NCBI GenBank assembly: GCA_964529415.1
Contig: CAZGWD010000013.1
Span: forward strand, 29,466 to 93,465
DNA: 64,000 nt
Direction: 5' to 3'
Origin: CAYMPH01 sp964529415
Lineage (GTDB): Bacteria; Spirochaetota; UBA4802; UBA5550
A program made the translations under genes and the position numbers. The notes under the pieces are model-generated. The model saw nothing but the letters and a program-made list of their open reading frames with translations, was not told where the DNA came from and made no database searches. This document shows positions 44,197-53,550 of this stretch, one piece after another. Numbering within the stretch: position 1 is the first letter of the stretch; each line of letters starts with the position of its first letter.

Positions 44197-44221
44197 TAAA
44201 ACTATAAAAGGCAGTGAGTGC

Positions 44222-45664
44222 ATGACTATAAATGAAGAAAAAATTACAAGTCAGATAATGAAAAATTCGATCAGGTTTTCAGGTGAACTTGAAACGCTTT
44301 TTCATGAGGATTATTTTCTTAAATCTCTCGGCTCTGTAAGAAAGGCTCTTCTGCTTGCTTTTATTCTCTACGCATCTTTTGGTTTTCTCGATCTGATGAT
44401 TACGCCGCTTAGCAGCAGTCACACCTGGATTATCCGTTATGCAATTGTATGTCCTGTAATACTTGCTGCATATATAATGACTTATTTTGAAATATATGCC
44501 AGAATATCCCAGTATGTAATAAGCGCAGTTGCTCTAACTGCAGGATTCGGTATTCTCGGAATGATTTTTTTCGCTGTAGAAAAAGAAGGCAAACTGTATT
44601 ACTACGCAGGCCTGATCCTCGTAATAATGTGGAGCTATACGCTTGTCCGCATGAGATTCAGATATTCCACAATCACAAGCTGGACCATAGTTGCAGGTTA
44701 CGAATTGATGACTGTAGTTCTGCAGAATCTTGTTTCAACGCCGGATCTATACCCGAGTTTTATTAACAATAATTTCTTTTTTATTTCATCAAATATTATT
44801 GGAATGATGGCAGGTTATTACATTGAACTTTTCAGCAGAAAGGATTTTCTACAGCGCCTCCTGATTGCTGAAAAGCAGATAAAACTGACAGATGAAAGAA
44901 ACGAACTGAGTTCAAGAATGAATATGATGAACAAAGAACTTAATATGACCAGGATAATTCAGGAGCAGCTTATTCCGCTTGAACATCCGGGGGATTTTAT
45001 ATTTTCACTGTATAAGCCGATGGAGGCAGTTGGAGGAGATTTTTTCGATTTTATAAAATTCAGGGAACCTGACATAATTGGAATTTTCCTGAGCGATGTT
45101 TCAGGACATGGCGTACCTTCTGCTCTCATTACATCTATGGTGAAGGTTACTCTTCTTGAATCCAACAGATACAAGGATGATCCTGCAAAAATTCTGGCGC
45201 ATCTTAATGATCTTCTGGTGGGAATAAGCGGAGGGCATTTTATAACAGCATTTTACGGAGTTTTCGATATGAAGGAAAAAACTCTGGTTTATTCAAATGC
45301 AGGCCATTATCCGCCAATGCTGATTAGCGGAGGTGAGATATTGAATCTTGATAAGGCGTCAACTCTTCCCCTGGCAGTTTTATCCAATGATGAATTAACA
45401 AGCGGCAGTCAGATGTTTGAAAATGCCAGAGTAAAACTTCCGGATCAAGGGAAACTCTTTCTGTTTACAGACGGGCTTGTTGAGGCGAAAAATATTTTTA
45501 ATCCCCAGAATGATTTTTCGAGCATTCTTGACGGGATTTTACTTAAAAATATAGATCTTCCGGCAAAAGAGTTCATCAACGAGCTGTATAAAGAGCTAAT
45601 TTTATATAGAGGCTCTGAAAATTTTAATGATGATATCTGCATGATTGCTCTTGATCTGAACTGA
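44222..45664 (+). CDS. membrane-bound PP2C/SpoIIE phosphatase with six-helix sensor domain
   Basis: Residues ~25-205 are the same six-helix domain as in the upstream kinase (TWIIRYAIVCP, YYYAGLILVIMWSYTLVRMRF, FINNNFFFISSNIIGMMA). A short coiled coil (~215-245) links it to an RsbU/SpoIIE-type PP2C domain with VGGDFFDF, SDVSGHGVPSA, YSNAGHYPPML, FTDGLVEAKN and DDICMIALD; the metal-binding aspartates are intact. It should dephosphorylate a STAS protein such as those encoded at 46310 or 49596. It lies 25 bases after the kinase gene and ends the operon. 480 residues. Confidence 0.9.
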   Translation: MTINEEKITSQIMKNSIRFSGELETLFHEDYFLKSLGSVRKALLLAFILYASFGFLDLMITPLSSSHTWIIRYAIVCPVILAAYIMTYFEIYARISQYVISAVALTAGFGILGMIFFAVEKEGKLYYYAGLILVIMWSYTLVRMRFRYSTITSWTIVAGYELMTVVLQNLVSTPDLYPSFINNNFFFISSNIIGMMAGYYIELFSRKDFLQRLLIAEKQIKLTDERNELSSRMNMMNKELNMTRIIQEQLIPLEHPGDFIFSLYKPMEAVGGDFFDFIKFREPDIIGIFLSDVSGHGVPSALITSMVKVTLLESNRYKDDPAKILAHLNDLLVGISGGHFITAFYGVFDMKEKTLVYSNAGHYPPMLISGGEILNLDKASTLPLAVLSNDELTSGSQMFENARVKLPDQGKLFLFTDGLVEAKNIFNPQNDFSSILDGILLKNIDLPAKEFINELYKELILYRGSENFNDDICMIALDLN

Positions 45665-45734
45665 CATCTGCCCCCGGGAAACAGGATTAAAATTCAATTT
45701 TTAACCAATTTACCCATGCAAAAATGAAATATGA

Positions 45735-45763
45735 TTGAAATTTAATCCCCGATTAATTATATT
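45735..45763 (+). promoter_or_regulatory. sigma-70-type promoter before the HATPase-STAS-methyltransferase operon
   Basis: TTGAAA (45735-45740), a 17-base spacer and TATATT (45758-45763) lie 40 bases before the start at 45803, indicating that this operon has its own promoter. Confidence 0.6.
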
Positions 45764-45802
45764 ATACAAGTTGCATCAGATATTTATTCGATGGAGTCAT
45801 TC

Positions 45803-46288
45803 ATGTCTGTAAAATTACAGAAACATATTACCTCGCATTGGGATGAAATTGAACAGGCCAGGGAAGACACACGGATTTTCATGAAATCGAATGACTATAC
45901 AGAAGATATTACTGATGCAATTATTATGGTAATCAGCGAACTTCTTGAAAATGCCGTCAAGTATGGTGTATTTACCTCATCTAATGAAGGCATAGATTAT
46001 TCAATTGAAGTGCACAAAGAAGCTATAATAGTAGAAGTGATTAACCCCTATGATACAGTTGCCCTGAATAATTTCAAGAGAATGGATAAAATAATACAAT
46101 GGATCCGCGGTTATCAGAATCCATTTCAGGCCTATATTGAAAAGCTGAAAGAAATTTCAGGAAGATCGCTTGAAGACAGGGAGAGCGGACTTGGGCTGGT
46201 GCGGATAGCATATCAGGGCCGGTCAATTGTTGATTTTTATCTAAGAAATGACAACAGGATATCCGTATCTGCAGTTTATCAGATATGA
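45803..46288 (+). CDS. HATPase-domain protein (anti-sigma kinase-like, slr1658-type)
   Basis: I use ATG 45803, with GGAG six bases upstream, giving 161 residues. It is a single GHKL ATPase-like domain: N-box E46LLEN50AVKY54, then a weak G1 region around EVINPYDT and G2-like ESGLGLVRIA. The degenerate G1 motif suggests altered nucleotide binding. The gene order, HATPase, STAS-like, methyltransferase-like, PP2C, recalls the cyanobacterial slr1658/slr1659 regulator pairs also reported in Leptospira, as I remember the family names. Its partner is likely the STAS-like protein encoded 21 bases downstream. Confidence 0.75.
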   Translation: MSVKLQKHITSHWDEIEQAREDTRIFMKSNDYTEDITDAIIMVISELLENAVKYGVFTSSNEGIDYSIEVHKEAIIVEVINPYDTVALNNFKRMDKIIQWIRGYQNPFQAYIEKLKEISGRSLEDRESGLGLVRIAYQGRSIVDFYLRNDNRISVSAVYQI

Positions 46289-46309
46289 TTTTAGTTAAAG
46301 GATTATAAT

Positions 46310-46669
46310 ATGAAAACCCATGCCAGCGATCTGCTGAAAATTGAAATTGACGAAAGCAAAGACAGCATTTTGATAAAATGGCTTGGAAAAAGTACGGCAC
46401 GCGATCCCGGGGATTTTATTATTCCAATACTCACTGATGAACTTAAAAAAGCCGGAGGTGATATCCACGTAATACTTGATTTCTGTGATCTTGAATACAT
46501 GAATTCATCTACAATGACTCCTATATCAAAAATTCTCGAGAATGCCAGATCCGGAAAATCCCGTGTATCAATTCATTACAGTAAATCGGTAAACTGGCAG
46601 GAGCTGAATTTTTCAGCTTTGAAAATATTTGAAACCAAAGACAAACGCATTGAGATATCCGGTAGATAA
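46310..46669 (+). CDS. STAS-like regulator (slr1659-type)
   Basis: In this 119-residue STAS-type protein VILDFCDLEYMNSSTMTPIS (54-73) matches the anti-anti-sigma switch loop with Ser66/Ser67, although the sequence around it (GKSTARDPGDFIIP) is unusual. It should bind the HATPase encoded just upstream and be reset by a PP2C phosphatase such as 44222 or 48098. AAAGGA precedes the ATG. The next gene follows after two bases, so the three are tightly co-expressed. Confidence 0.78.
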   Translation: MKTHASDLLKIEIDESKDSILIKWLGKSTARDPGDFIIPILTDELKKAGGDIHVILDFCDLEYMNSSTMTPISKILENARSGKSRVSIHYSKSVNWQELNFSALKIFETKDKRIEISGR

Positions 46670-46671
46670 AA

Positions 46672-48060
46672 ATGACAGCAAAAGAAATATATGATGGCGT
46701 TTTACTCACTGATAACGGAAATATACAGGTTAAAATAAAATATATATCCAGAGTGACCGTTTCTGTGGATTTTCCTGATGACAAAAAGTTTCTGCACGGT
46801 GATGAATTCAATGGACTCATACTTTCATTAGGAATCGATTTTCATGAATTCGGTAGATGCAGGTACATTGTATCAGAGGGAAAAGGAAAATCATCCGGCA
46901 GGCTTGTTTTTCTAAATGATATTTATGATTTCAACTGCCTTTTTTTTGAAAAAAAAATTGTTTCACTCGACAGTTTTCATAATAATCTGGCGCTTATTTT
47001 TTCACAGAGGGATAATCTCAATGAGTCATTTGTAAAATATGTTGCTGACCTTACCTTTGATCTGAAAGTTTACCGTCATTTTTTTAACGATATCGATGCA
47101 AAATATTTTAATGAGGATGAAAATACAAAATCCATTCTTTTCAATGTGGTTCTTGAAAAGGAAGGCAGGAAATTCCTTGATTTTCTTGATGAAAAACTTA
47201 AGGATCTGGAACGTGTAATTGCAGATTTCACCAGAGAGGATCACAGGCTTCACGGATTTTATCTGAGGAAGCAACTGTGGGATGTTATCGAGTGTTCTGA
47301 ATTCATGCTGCACTGCAATCTAAGACCAAGAGGATACGCCGGCGACTCGGAATTGATGAGGATGATATATGAAAATGATTACAGGGGCGATTCAACATTC
47401 TCTAAAATTTTTTATAAGTATTCGCTGGATCATCCCGGAGCAGTAGCTGTCAGAAACAGAAAAATACTGATACCTGAATATCTCAAATCAGTGGCAGGCA
47501 GCAGCAATTTTAAAGGCGGGATCTGTAAATTCATGTCAGTTGCTTGCGGCCCTGCGTATGAGCTGACAGATATTTTTATCAATTCAGATGATATAAAAAA
47601 ATATAATTGCACGCTGCTTGATCAGGACTCTGAAGCGCTTAAAGAAGCTGAAGATAATATCAGAAATATTGAAAAGAAACTCGGAAGTACAATACAAGTC
47701 AAGTATCTTGAGGATTCTGTCCGTACCATGCTTAGAACTCCGGACCTGTCAGCGCAATGGGGGCGTTTTAATTTTATATATTCCATGGGGCTTTTTGACT
47801 ATCTTGCTCCTACTGTTGCAAAAGCTGTAATAGAAAAAATTTATGATCTTCTCGAGCCGGGCGGGCAGCTTCTCATCGGAAATTATCATCTCCTGAATAA
47901 AAGCAAGTGGTTCATGGAATACTGGCATGACTGGGTGCTTTATTACCGCTCGGAGGATGAATTCAAAGCGATTTTGAAAGATACCAATGCAGTTGATATC
48001 GCTATACGCATAGACGACTCGGGCAGCCAGATGTTTTTAAGTGCGAAAAAACCGGAATGA
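46672..48060 (+). CDS. SAM-dependent methyltransferase resembling 3-OH-palmitate methyl ester synthases, with PilZ-like N-terminus
   Basis: It has 462 residues. The first ~90 are beta-rich and could be a PilZ-like domain, but the RxxxR motif is not convincing. A helical middle contains LRPRGYAGDSELMR (217-230) and YRGDSTFSKIFYKY, conserved in the family annotated as extracellular-factor 3-hydroxypalmitic acid methyl ester synthases (PhcB-like). The Rossmann methyltransferase domain has motif I SVACGPAYE (289-297) and an acidic strand end LLDQD (315-319). It may make a fatty-acid methyl ester signal or modify a lipid. It follows the STAS gene by two bases, so its output is probably tied to partner switching. 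Confidence 0.7.
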   Translation: MTAKEIYDGVLLTDNGNIQVKIKYISRVTVSVDFPDDKKFLHGDEFNGLILSLGIDFHEFGRCRYIVSEGKGKSSGRLVFLNDIYDFNCLFFEKKIVSLDSFHNNLALIFSQRDNLNESFVKYVADLTFDLKVYRHFFNDIDAKYFNEDENTKSILFNVVLEKEGRKFLDFLDEKLKDLERVIADFTREDHRLHGFYLRKQLWDVIECSEFMLHCNLRPRGYAGDSELMRMIYENDYRGDSTFSKIFYKYSLDHPGAVAVRNRKILIPEYLKSVAGSSNFKGGICKFMSVACGPAYELTDIFINSDDIKKYNCTLLDQDSEALKEAEDNIRNIEKKLGSTIQVKYLEDSVRTMLRTPDLSAQWGRFNFIYSMGLFDYLAPTVAKAVIEKIYDLLEPGGQLLIGNYHLLNKSKWFMEYWHDWVLYYRSEDEFKAILKDTNAVDIAIRIDDSGSQMFLSAKKPE

Positions 48061-48097
48061 ATTACCTGACAGGACATTTAAAACGGCAGGCGGAATA

Positions 48098-49450
48098 ATG
48101 GCTGATAGCAGCAATATCGATCCGGAAAAAAAATTTTATAACAGCAATGATTTTAATGAATACCTTATAGGGATTATTCATGACTGGTCAAAAACTCTGA
48201 CTACTCTTGCCTATACGCTTGTTCCTCTTTTTTTTATACTCGATTATTTTACTATGCCCCGGGAGCTGCTTCCCCGCTTCGCGTTCTACCGGGTTATTGC
48301 AACCATTATTGCGCTGATCCAGTATATTGTAGTTAAAAATACAAAACCCAGTAAAATTTCATACGTTCACGGTTATCTTGTTTCATTGATTCTCGGCGGT
48401 GTAATTGCACTAATGACTGTTGATCTCGGAGGATTCAGTTCCGGCTATTATGCTGGACTAAATCTTGTTATAATAGGTGTGAATATTCTTCTTCCATGGG
48501 AGACTTACCATTCCGCCATCAACGGACTCATGACTATACTGATGTATGTTGTTCTTAATGTGGTTTTTGGCGGGAATTTTAATGCAAATGATTTAACCAG
48601 CAATCTTTTTTTTATGAACGCGACTGTTATAATCTCTGTAAGCATTAATCTTGTACGCAGCAAGCTCATAAAAAGAGAGTTCGCTCTGCGCTCGGAAGTT
48701 CAGAATGCAAGGGACGCCCTGTGGGGAGAAATGGAAGTAGCGAAAAAAATTCAGACATCGCTGCTTCCTAAAAATAAACGAATCGGCAGTTATGAAATGG
48801 CGGCACTTATGGAACCCGCAGCAGAAATTGGTGGCGATTACTACGATGCTGTTGAAACAAATGCAGGTGAAAACTGGGTTATGATAGGAGATGTTTCAGG
48901 TCATGGAGTTGAGTCAGGGCTTATTATGATGATGACACAAACGAGTATATTTTCAATTATCAATGACACCCCGGGACAACGTCCAATGAATGTAATTAAT
49001 AATGTTAATTCTGTTATCCGGAAAAATATTTCCAGACTTGGTTCAAACATGTATATGACCCTCTTTGCTATTAGACTTGAAAATGATTCTGTGATGCTGG
49101 CAGGAAAACATCAGGATATAATAATTTACAGGGCAAAGTCCGGAACAGTTGATGTAATACAGGTTCAGGGTACCTGGATCGGTCTTGCGGATGATATTGC
49201 TCCTTTTCTGAGTGATATAAAAATTGAAATTTTCGAAAACGATATCATGCTTCTTTTTACTGATGGAGTTACAGAAGCCATGAACGATAGTGGAGAAATG
49301 TTTAATCAGGACCGTCTCATTGCTTTATTTAAAATATATTCATCTTTATCTCCTGAAAATATTGTCAGGAATATTGCTGAAGACATAGGTAAATTCCAGA
49401 AAAAACAGTATGATGACATAACACTTATAGCACTGAAAAAAAACTATTAA
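48098..49450 (+). CDS. membrane-bound PP2C/SpoIIE phosphatase with divergent six-helix domain
   Basis: ATG 48098 has AGGCGGA upstream, giving 450 residues; the longer GTG frame overlaps the previous gene without a site. About six helices occupy residues 30-190. The blocks SGYYAGLNLVIIG and NLFFMNATVIISVS echo, in weaker form, those of the three related proteins at 42151, 44222 and 52108. The PP2C domain follows, with IGGDYYDAV, IGDVSGHGVES, LFTDGVTEAMN and YDDITLIALK. It is the last gene of the HATPase-STAS-methyltransferase operon and is the most likely phosphatase for that STAS protein. Confidence 0.88.
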   Translation: MADSSNIDPEKKFYNSNDFNEYLIGIIHDWSKTLTTLAYTLVPLFFILDYFTMPRELLPRFAFYRVIATIIALIQYIVVKNTKPSKISYVHGYLVSLILGGVIALMTVDLGGFSSGYYAGLNLVIIGVNILLPWETYHSAINGLMTILMYVVLNVVFGGNFNANDLTSNLFFMNATVIISVSINLVRSKLIKREFALRSEVQNARDALWGEMEVAKKIQTSLLPKNKRIGSYEMAALMEPAAEIGGDYYDAVETNAGENWVMIGDVSGHGVESGLIMMMTQTSIFSIINDTPGQRPMNVINNVNSVIRKNISRLGSNMYMTLFAIRLENDSVMLAGKHQDIIIYRAKSGTVDVIQVQGTWIGLADDIAPFLSDIKIEIFENDIMLLFTDGVTEAMNDSGEMFNQDRLIALFKIYSSLSPENIVRNIAEDIGKFQKKQYDDITLIALKKNY

Positions 49451-49533
49451 ACCATATTAAAAAATTTTCTTAACAAGCATACAGCATTTTGAAAACAAAG
49501 TTTATTTTATTGTCTGTAAAACAAGTAAGATTC

Positions 49534-49562
49534 TTGACATATTTTCATGATATGGATAATAT
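49534..49562 (+). promoter_or_regulatory. sigma-70 promoter of the STAS gene
   Basis: TTGACA (49534-49539), exactly 17 bases, then TAATAT (49557-49562), 33 bases before the GTG start. This is one of the best promoter matches in the window. Confidence 0.75.
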
Positions 49563-49595
49563 AAATAAAATTAAACGGTTATTACAGGAGTTCCA

Positions 49596-49988
49596 GTGAG
49601 TATTGAAGTTGAAATTATAAAAGTTACAGCTGTTTCGATTGATATAATAGATTATAATATACTGATCTTCAAAATCAATCCGGAAAAAAGAATTAATTCG
49701 GATAACTCCAATGAACTTTGGATAATTCTAAATACTCTTATTGACGCCGGAGTTAAGAAGATTCTTGTTGATTTAAAGTTAGTGGAATATATTGACAGTT
49801 CCGGTATCGGCATTTTTATTAATGCGACAAAAAAAGTACGGAAGAAACAGGGGGATCTGGTTCTTGCCAATACATCCAAGGAAATAAAGGAAATTTTTAA
49901 AGTAATCAACCTCCAGAATTTCATTAAAATATATAATACAGATACGGAAGCATCTAATTATTTCAGGCTCTCTTTCCCTTCTGAATAA
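49596..49988 (+). CDS. STAS-domain anti-sigma-factor antagonist
   Basis: It starts at GTG with AGGAG upstream and has 130 residues. It is a classic STAS domain: ILVDLKLVEYIDSSGIGIFI (56-75), with Ser68/Ser69 as the phospho-switch. It has its own strong promoter between two membrane PP2C phosphatase genes, so it is a natural substrate for either. No anti-sigma kinase is directly next to it. It ends three bases before the convergent recQ stop. Confidence 0.9.
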   Translation: MSIEVEIIKVTAVSIDIIDYNILIFKINPEKRINSDNSNELWIILNTLIDAGVKKILVDLKLVEYIDSSGIGIFINATKKVRKKQGDLVLANTSKEIKEIFKVINLQNFIKIYNTDTEASNYFRLSFPSE

Positions 49989-49991
49989 GCC

Positions 49992-51821
49992 TCATTGTTG
50001 AAATTTATTTTTTTCTTTTAAATCATTTATTGTACAGTATTCCCTGATTATTCTGATAAATATACTGCCGTAGCGTTCATATTTATTTAAGCCCACACCG
50101 TATATATTCATCATTGAAGATTTTTGCTGAGGGAAATATACTGTCATTTCAATAAGGGTTCTATCGGAGAAAATAATATATGGCGGAATATTTTCCTCAT
50201 CAGCAAGTTCCTTTCTTTTTTTTCTCAGTATGTTAAACAATTCTGTATCGTGATCCTGTTCTATCCTTTTCTGTGATTTATCTGTTTTTTTAATATCATC
50301 CATTACAGGAGCCTGAATTTTTTCTGTTCCTTTCATAATGCTGAATCCGCGCTGAGTGATTTTTAATATTCCGAAGTTGTCCGCGTCCTGTATTAGCGCG
50401 CCTTCTCTTATGAACTGCCTTGCGAGGTGCAGCCAGTATTTTTTTGAATAATCTTTTGCTATGCCCCACGTTGGAAGTTTGTGATGCCCGAAGTCAATAA
50501 TCTTCTTGGATTCCGAACCTCTCAGTATGTCTATTACATGGTTCATTCCGAATCTTTCATCAGTTCTCCTGACACATGATAGAAACATCTGCGCCTTGAC
50601 TGAAACATCTTCCATAGGAACGGCACTGCCGGTGCAGTTGTCGCACGCTCCGCAGTTTTTTACACTGTAATCCTCGCCGAAATATTTTATAAGAGGAATG
50701 CGCCTGCAGGAGGTTGATTCAGCATAATCGATAAGACTTGCAAGATGATGGTTCGCTATTTTCTTTTCGTTGTCATTTTCTTTCTGATCAATGAAATATT
50801 TAATTTTGCGAATGTCGGAGTAGCTGTAGAGTAAAAGGCAGTTTGCCGGAAGCCCGTCGCGTCCGGCTCTTCCTGTTTCCTGATAATAAGATTCTATGCT
50901 CTTCGGCAGATCATGATGAATAACGAATCTTACATTCGTTTTATGTATTCCCATGCCGAATGCAATTGTTGCAACGACAATCTGCACTTCATCCCTGATG
51001 AATAATTCCTGGTTGCGTTTTCTCTGTTCGTCTGAGAGTCCAGCGTGATATGGCCTGACTGAATAACCGTGTTCCAGAAGCTTTTCAGAAAGAGTATCCA
51101 CCTGGTTTCTCGAAAAACAATAGATAATGCCGGACTGGGATGGAAATTTGTTTAAAAATTCAAGTGTCTGCTGCATGGAATTCTGTTTGGGAATAACCTG
51201 AAAAAAAAGATTCTCCCTGTTGAAGCTTGCAATATAACTGTTCGAATCTTTCATTTCAAGATTTTTCAGTATGTCGTTTCTTACGCGCTCTGTCGCAGTT
51301 GCAGTAAGAGCAACGCAGACTGCTGAAGGGATTTTTTTTCTGAATTTCACAATCTGCCTGTATTCCGGACGGAAGTCGTGACCCCATTCAGAAATGCAGT
51401 GAGCCTCATCTATTGCAATGCAGTCAACCTGCAATGAAAAAAGCATCCCGGATATGTCCGGTTTAACCAGTGTTTCAGGCGCAACATATAAAAGCTTAAT
51501 TCTGCTATTTCGGACAAGGTTTTTGTTTTCATGATATTCCTCAAGATCAAGAGAACTGTTAAGCATTACTGCCGGAATATTGAGAATCCTCAGCTGGTCT
51601 ATCTGGTCTTTCATGAGAGATATAAGCGGTGAAACTACAATTGTCAGCCCTTTGAACAGCATTGCCGGAATCTGGTAGCAGACAGATTTTCCGCCCCCTG
51701 TTGGCATTAAAACCAGTGTATCTTTTTTATCAAGAACAGATTTAATTATTTCTTCCTGGAGAGATTTGAATTCATCATATCCGAAAGTTTCTTTTAATAT
51801 TTTATTAGCCTGGTTTATCAT
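49992..51821 (-). CDS. recQ: ATP-dependent DNA helicase RecQ
   Basis: RecQ unwinds DNA 3' to 5' in recombination and fork repair. Motif I is MPTGGGKSVCYQ, motif II DEAH in AIDEAHCISEWGHDFRPEY, and motif VI QETGRAGRDG. The zinc-binding cysteines (CRRIPLIKYFG, NCGACDNC), the RQC winged helix and an HRDC-like C-terminus (IYGVGLNKYERYG) complete the architecture. It has 609 residues, normal length. It is encoded alone on the minus strand, convergent with the STAS gene. The Shine-Dalgarno is weak. Confidence 0.97.
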   Translation of the reverse strand: MINQANKILKETFGYDEFKSLQEEIIKSVLDKKDTLVLMPTGGGKSVCYQIPAMLFKGLTIVVSPLISLMKDQIDQLRILNIPAVMLNSSLDLEEYHENKNLVRNSRIKLLYVAPETLVKPDISGMLFSLQVDCIAIDEAHCISEWGHDFRPEYRQIVKFRKKIPSAVCVALTATATERVRNDILKNLEMKDSNSYIASFNRENLFFQVIPKQNSMQQTLEFLNKFPSQSGIIYCFSRNQVDTLSEKLLEHGYSVRPYHAGLSDEQRKRNQELFIRDEVQIVVATIAFGMGIHKTNVRFVIHHDLPKSIESYYQETGRAGRDGLPANCLLLYSYSDIRKIKYFIDQKENDNEKKIANHHLASLIDYAESTSCRRIPLIKYFGEDYSVKNCGACDNCTGSAVPMEDVSVKAQMFLSCVRRTDERFGMNHVIDILRGSESKKIIDFGHHKLPTWGIAKDYSKKYWLHLARQFIREGALIQDADNFGILKITQRGFSIMKGTEKIQAPVMDDIKKTDKSQKRIEQDHDTELFNILRKKRKELADEENIPPYIIFSDRTLIEMTVYFPQQKSSMMNIYGVGLNKYERYGSIFIRIIREYCTINDLKEKNKFQQ

Positions 51822-52107
51822 ATTATCTATTTAGATTTTTTTAATTCACTTTATTATTAATACGAATATAAATCAATTTTTGTAAATTATTCTTATAAAA
51901 AAAATAATGAATGAATAATGCAAACCAAATTTTATTAGCCTGGTTTGATCAGTTCATTGTTATTTCGGCTGTAGCCTCTGCATGCATTTGTGATAAACTT
52001 CACAAAATTTCAGAATCTCACAGATATTGTATAATTATTATAGTCTTTTTTAATTATATATTAAAATTAAACTTGATTATTTTAAAAGAAGAAGTAATTA
52101 TAATAAA

Positions 52108-53550
52108 ATGAAAACAGAATATTTAATATCCAAATCCGGATCCAAATTTTCTATGAAATTTTCCAGGGAACTTGAATCTGATTTTGAGAACTTTTATTTT
52201 GAAAAATCAATCCTGACAACAAGAATAGCACTTATACTTGGAGCAGTTTTATATTCGCTTTTTGCGTTTCTTGATATCTTGATTGCTCCAATTGAAATTC
52301 ATAAAATCTGGATTATTCGTTTTCTGATAGTGGTTCCGCTGCTTGTTCTTTTATTCGCAGCAAGTTTTTTTAATGCTTTCAGGAAATATATGCAGTCATT
52401 GACAGCTTTGGTTTCAATGGCTGCAGGACTCGGGATTCTGGCAATAATATCAATAGCTTCTGAAGCGGAAGGCAAGTTCTATTATTATGCAGGTTTGATT
52501 CTTGTTATAATGTGGACCTACACCCTGGTCCGCCTCCGCTTTATTTATGCAACAGCAGTATGCTGGATTCTTGTTATTATTTATGAATTGATCAATTTAT
52601 TTTATTTTCAGGTGTTTGAAACAGGCGATACGCGCAAGATTTTTTTTAACAATAACTTTTTTTTTATTTCATCAAATATTATAGGCATGTTTGCAGGATA
52701 TTTACTGGAACTATATACAAGAAATGATTTCCTGTATAAAATTAAACTTTCTGAAAAGCAGAAAGAACTGCAGAAAGACCGCGATGAGTTGAAAGCCAAC
52801 AATGAGCGTTTCCAGAGCGATCTGGAAATGGCAAGATCGCTTCAGGAATATCTTCTGCCAATGAAAAGCCCTTATCCTTTCATAAATTTTCTTTATAAAC
52901 CCATGGAAGAGGTAGGCGGGGATTTATACGATTTTATTGCATTTAATGACGGTGAAAGAATCGGGTTATTCATCAGCGATGTTTCCGGCCATGGGGTGCC
53001 TTCTGCATTTATCACTGCAATGATTATTACCGCAATTCACGACCTGGACGAAATAAAACATAATCCTGCTGAATTTCTTCTCAGGCTCAATGATGCTCTT
53101 CATAATCTGATAGAGGAACATTATGCCACTGCTTTTTACGGAATATATAACCTGAAAGAAAAGAATCTTGTATATTCAAATGCCGGACATCCACCGCCTA
53201 TACTTTTTTCAAATGGAGTAATTAAATTGATCGAAGGCGGAAAGAGCAAACCACTTGGAATTTTTGATTCGGATACGCTGAAAAAAATGAATTCTCATTA
53301 TAACAACGCTGAAATAAAATTTCAGTCAGGTGACAGAATACTCATTTATACAGACGGTATTATTGATGCAAAAAATGTAGTCACCCGGGAAAGGTATTCC
53401 AGTATATTAGCAGATAGAATTATTGATTTTTCAGGTCTTTCTTCTAATGAGTTTCTTCAGATCTTATTCAATGATATTATTTCATTCAGCGGAAATAATA
53501 AACTTGATGATGATATATGCATGATGTGTCTTGATGTAGAGAAAGAATAA
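52108..53550 (+). CDS. membrane-bound PP2C/SpoIIE phosphatase with six-helix sensor domain (second copy)
   Basis: Same architecture and length (480 residues) as the protein at 44222: six helices in residues ~25-205 with IWIIRFLIVVP, YYYAGLILVIMWTYTLVRLRF and FFNNNFFFISSNIIGMFA, a coiled-coil linker rich in Lys/Glu (~215-245), and a PP2C domain with VGGDLYDF, SDVSGHGVPSA, YSNAGHPPPIL and LDDDICMMCLD. It is probably an ancient duplicate of 44222. It is monocistronic, divergent from recQ, with no clear Shine-Dalgarno before the ATG. Confidence 0.9.
   Translation: MKTEYLISKSGSKFSMKFSRELESDFENFYFEKSILTTRIALILGAVLYSLFAFLDILIAPIEIHKIWIIRFLIVVPLLVLLFAASFFNAFRKYMQSLTALVSMAAGLGILAIISIASEAEGKFYYYAGLILVIMWTYTLVRLRFIYATAVCWILVIIYELINLFYFQVFETGDTRKIFFNNNFFFISSNIIGMFAGYLLELYTRNDFLYKIKLSEKQKELQKDRDELKANNERFQSDLEMARSLQEYLLPMKSPYPFINFLYKPMEEVGGDLYDFIAFNDGERIGLFISDVSGHGVPSAFITAMIITAIHDLDEIKHNPAEFLLRLNDALHNLIEEHYATAFYGIYNLKEKNLVYSNAGHPPPILFSNGVIKLIEGGKSKPLGIFDSDTLKKMNSHYNNAEIKFQSGDRILIYTDGIIDAKNVVTRERYSSILADRIIDFSGLSSNEFLQILFNDIISFSGNNKLDDDICMMCLDVEKE

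Noticed and set aside
51911..52111. 66-codon plus-strand frame before the second PP2C gene
   Set aside because: No ribosome-binding site, low-complexity Ile/Leu tail, and it lies in the promoter region of a divergent pair.
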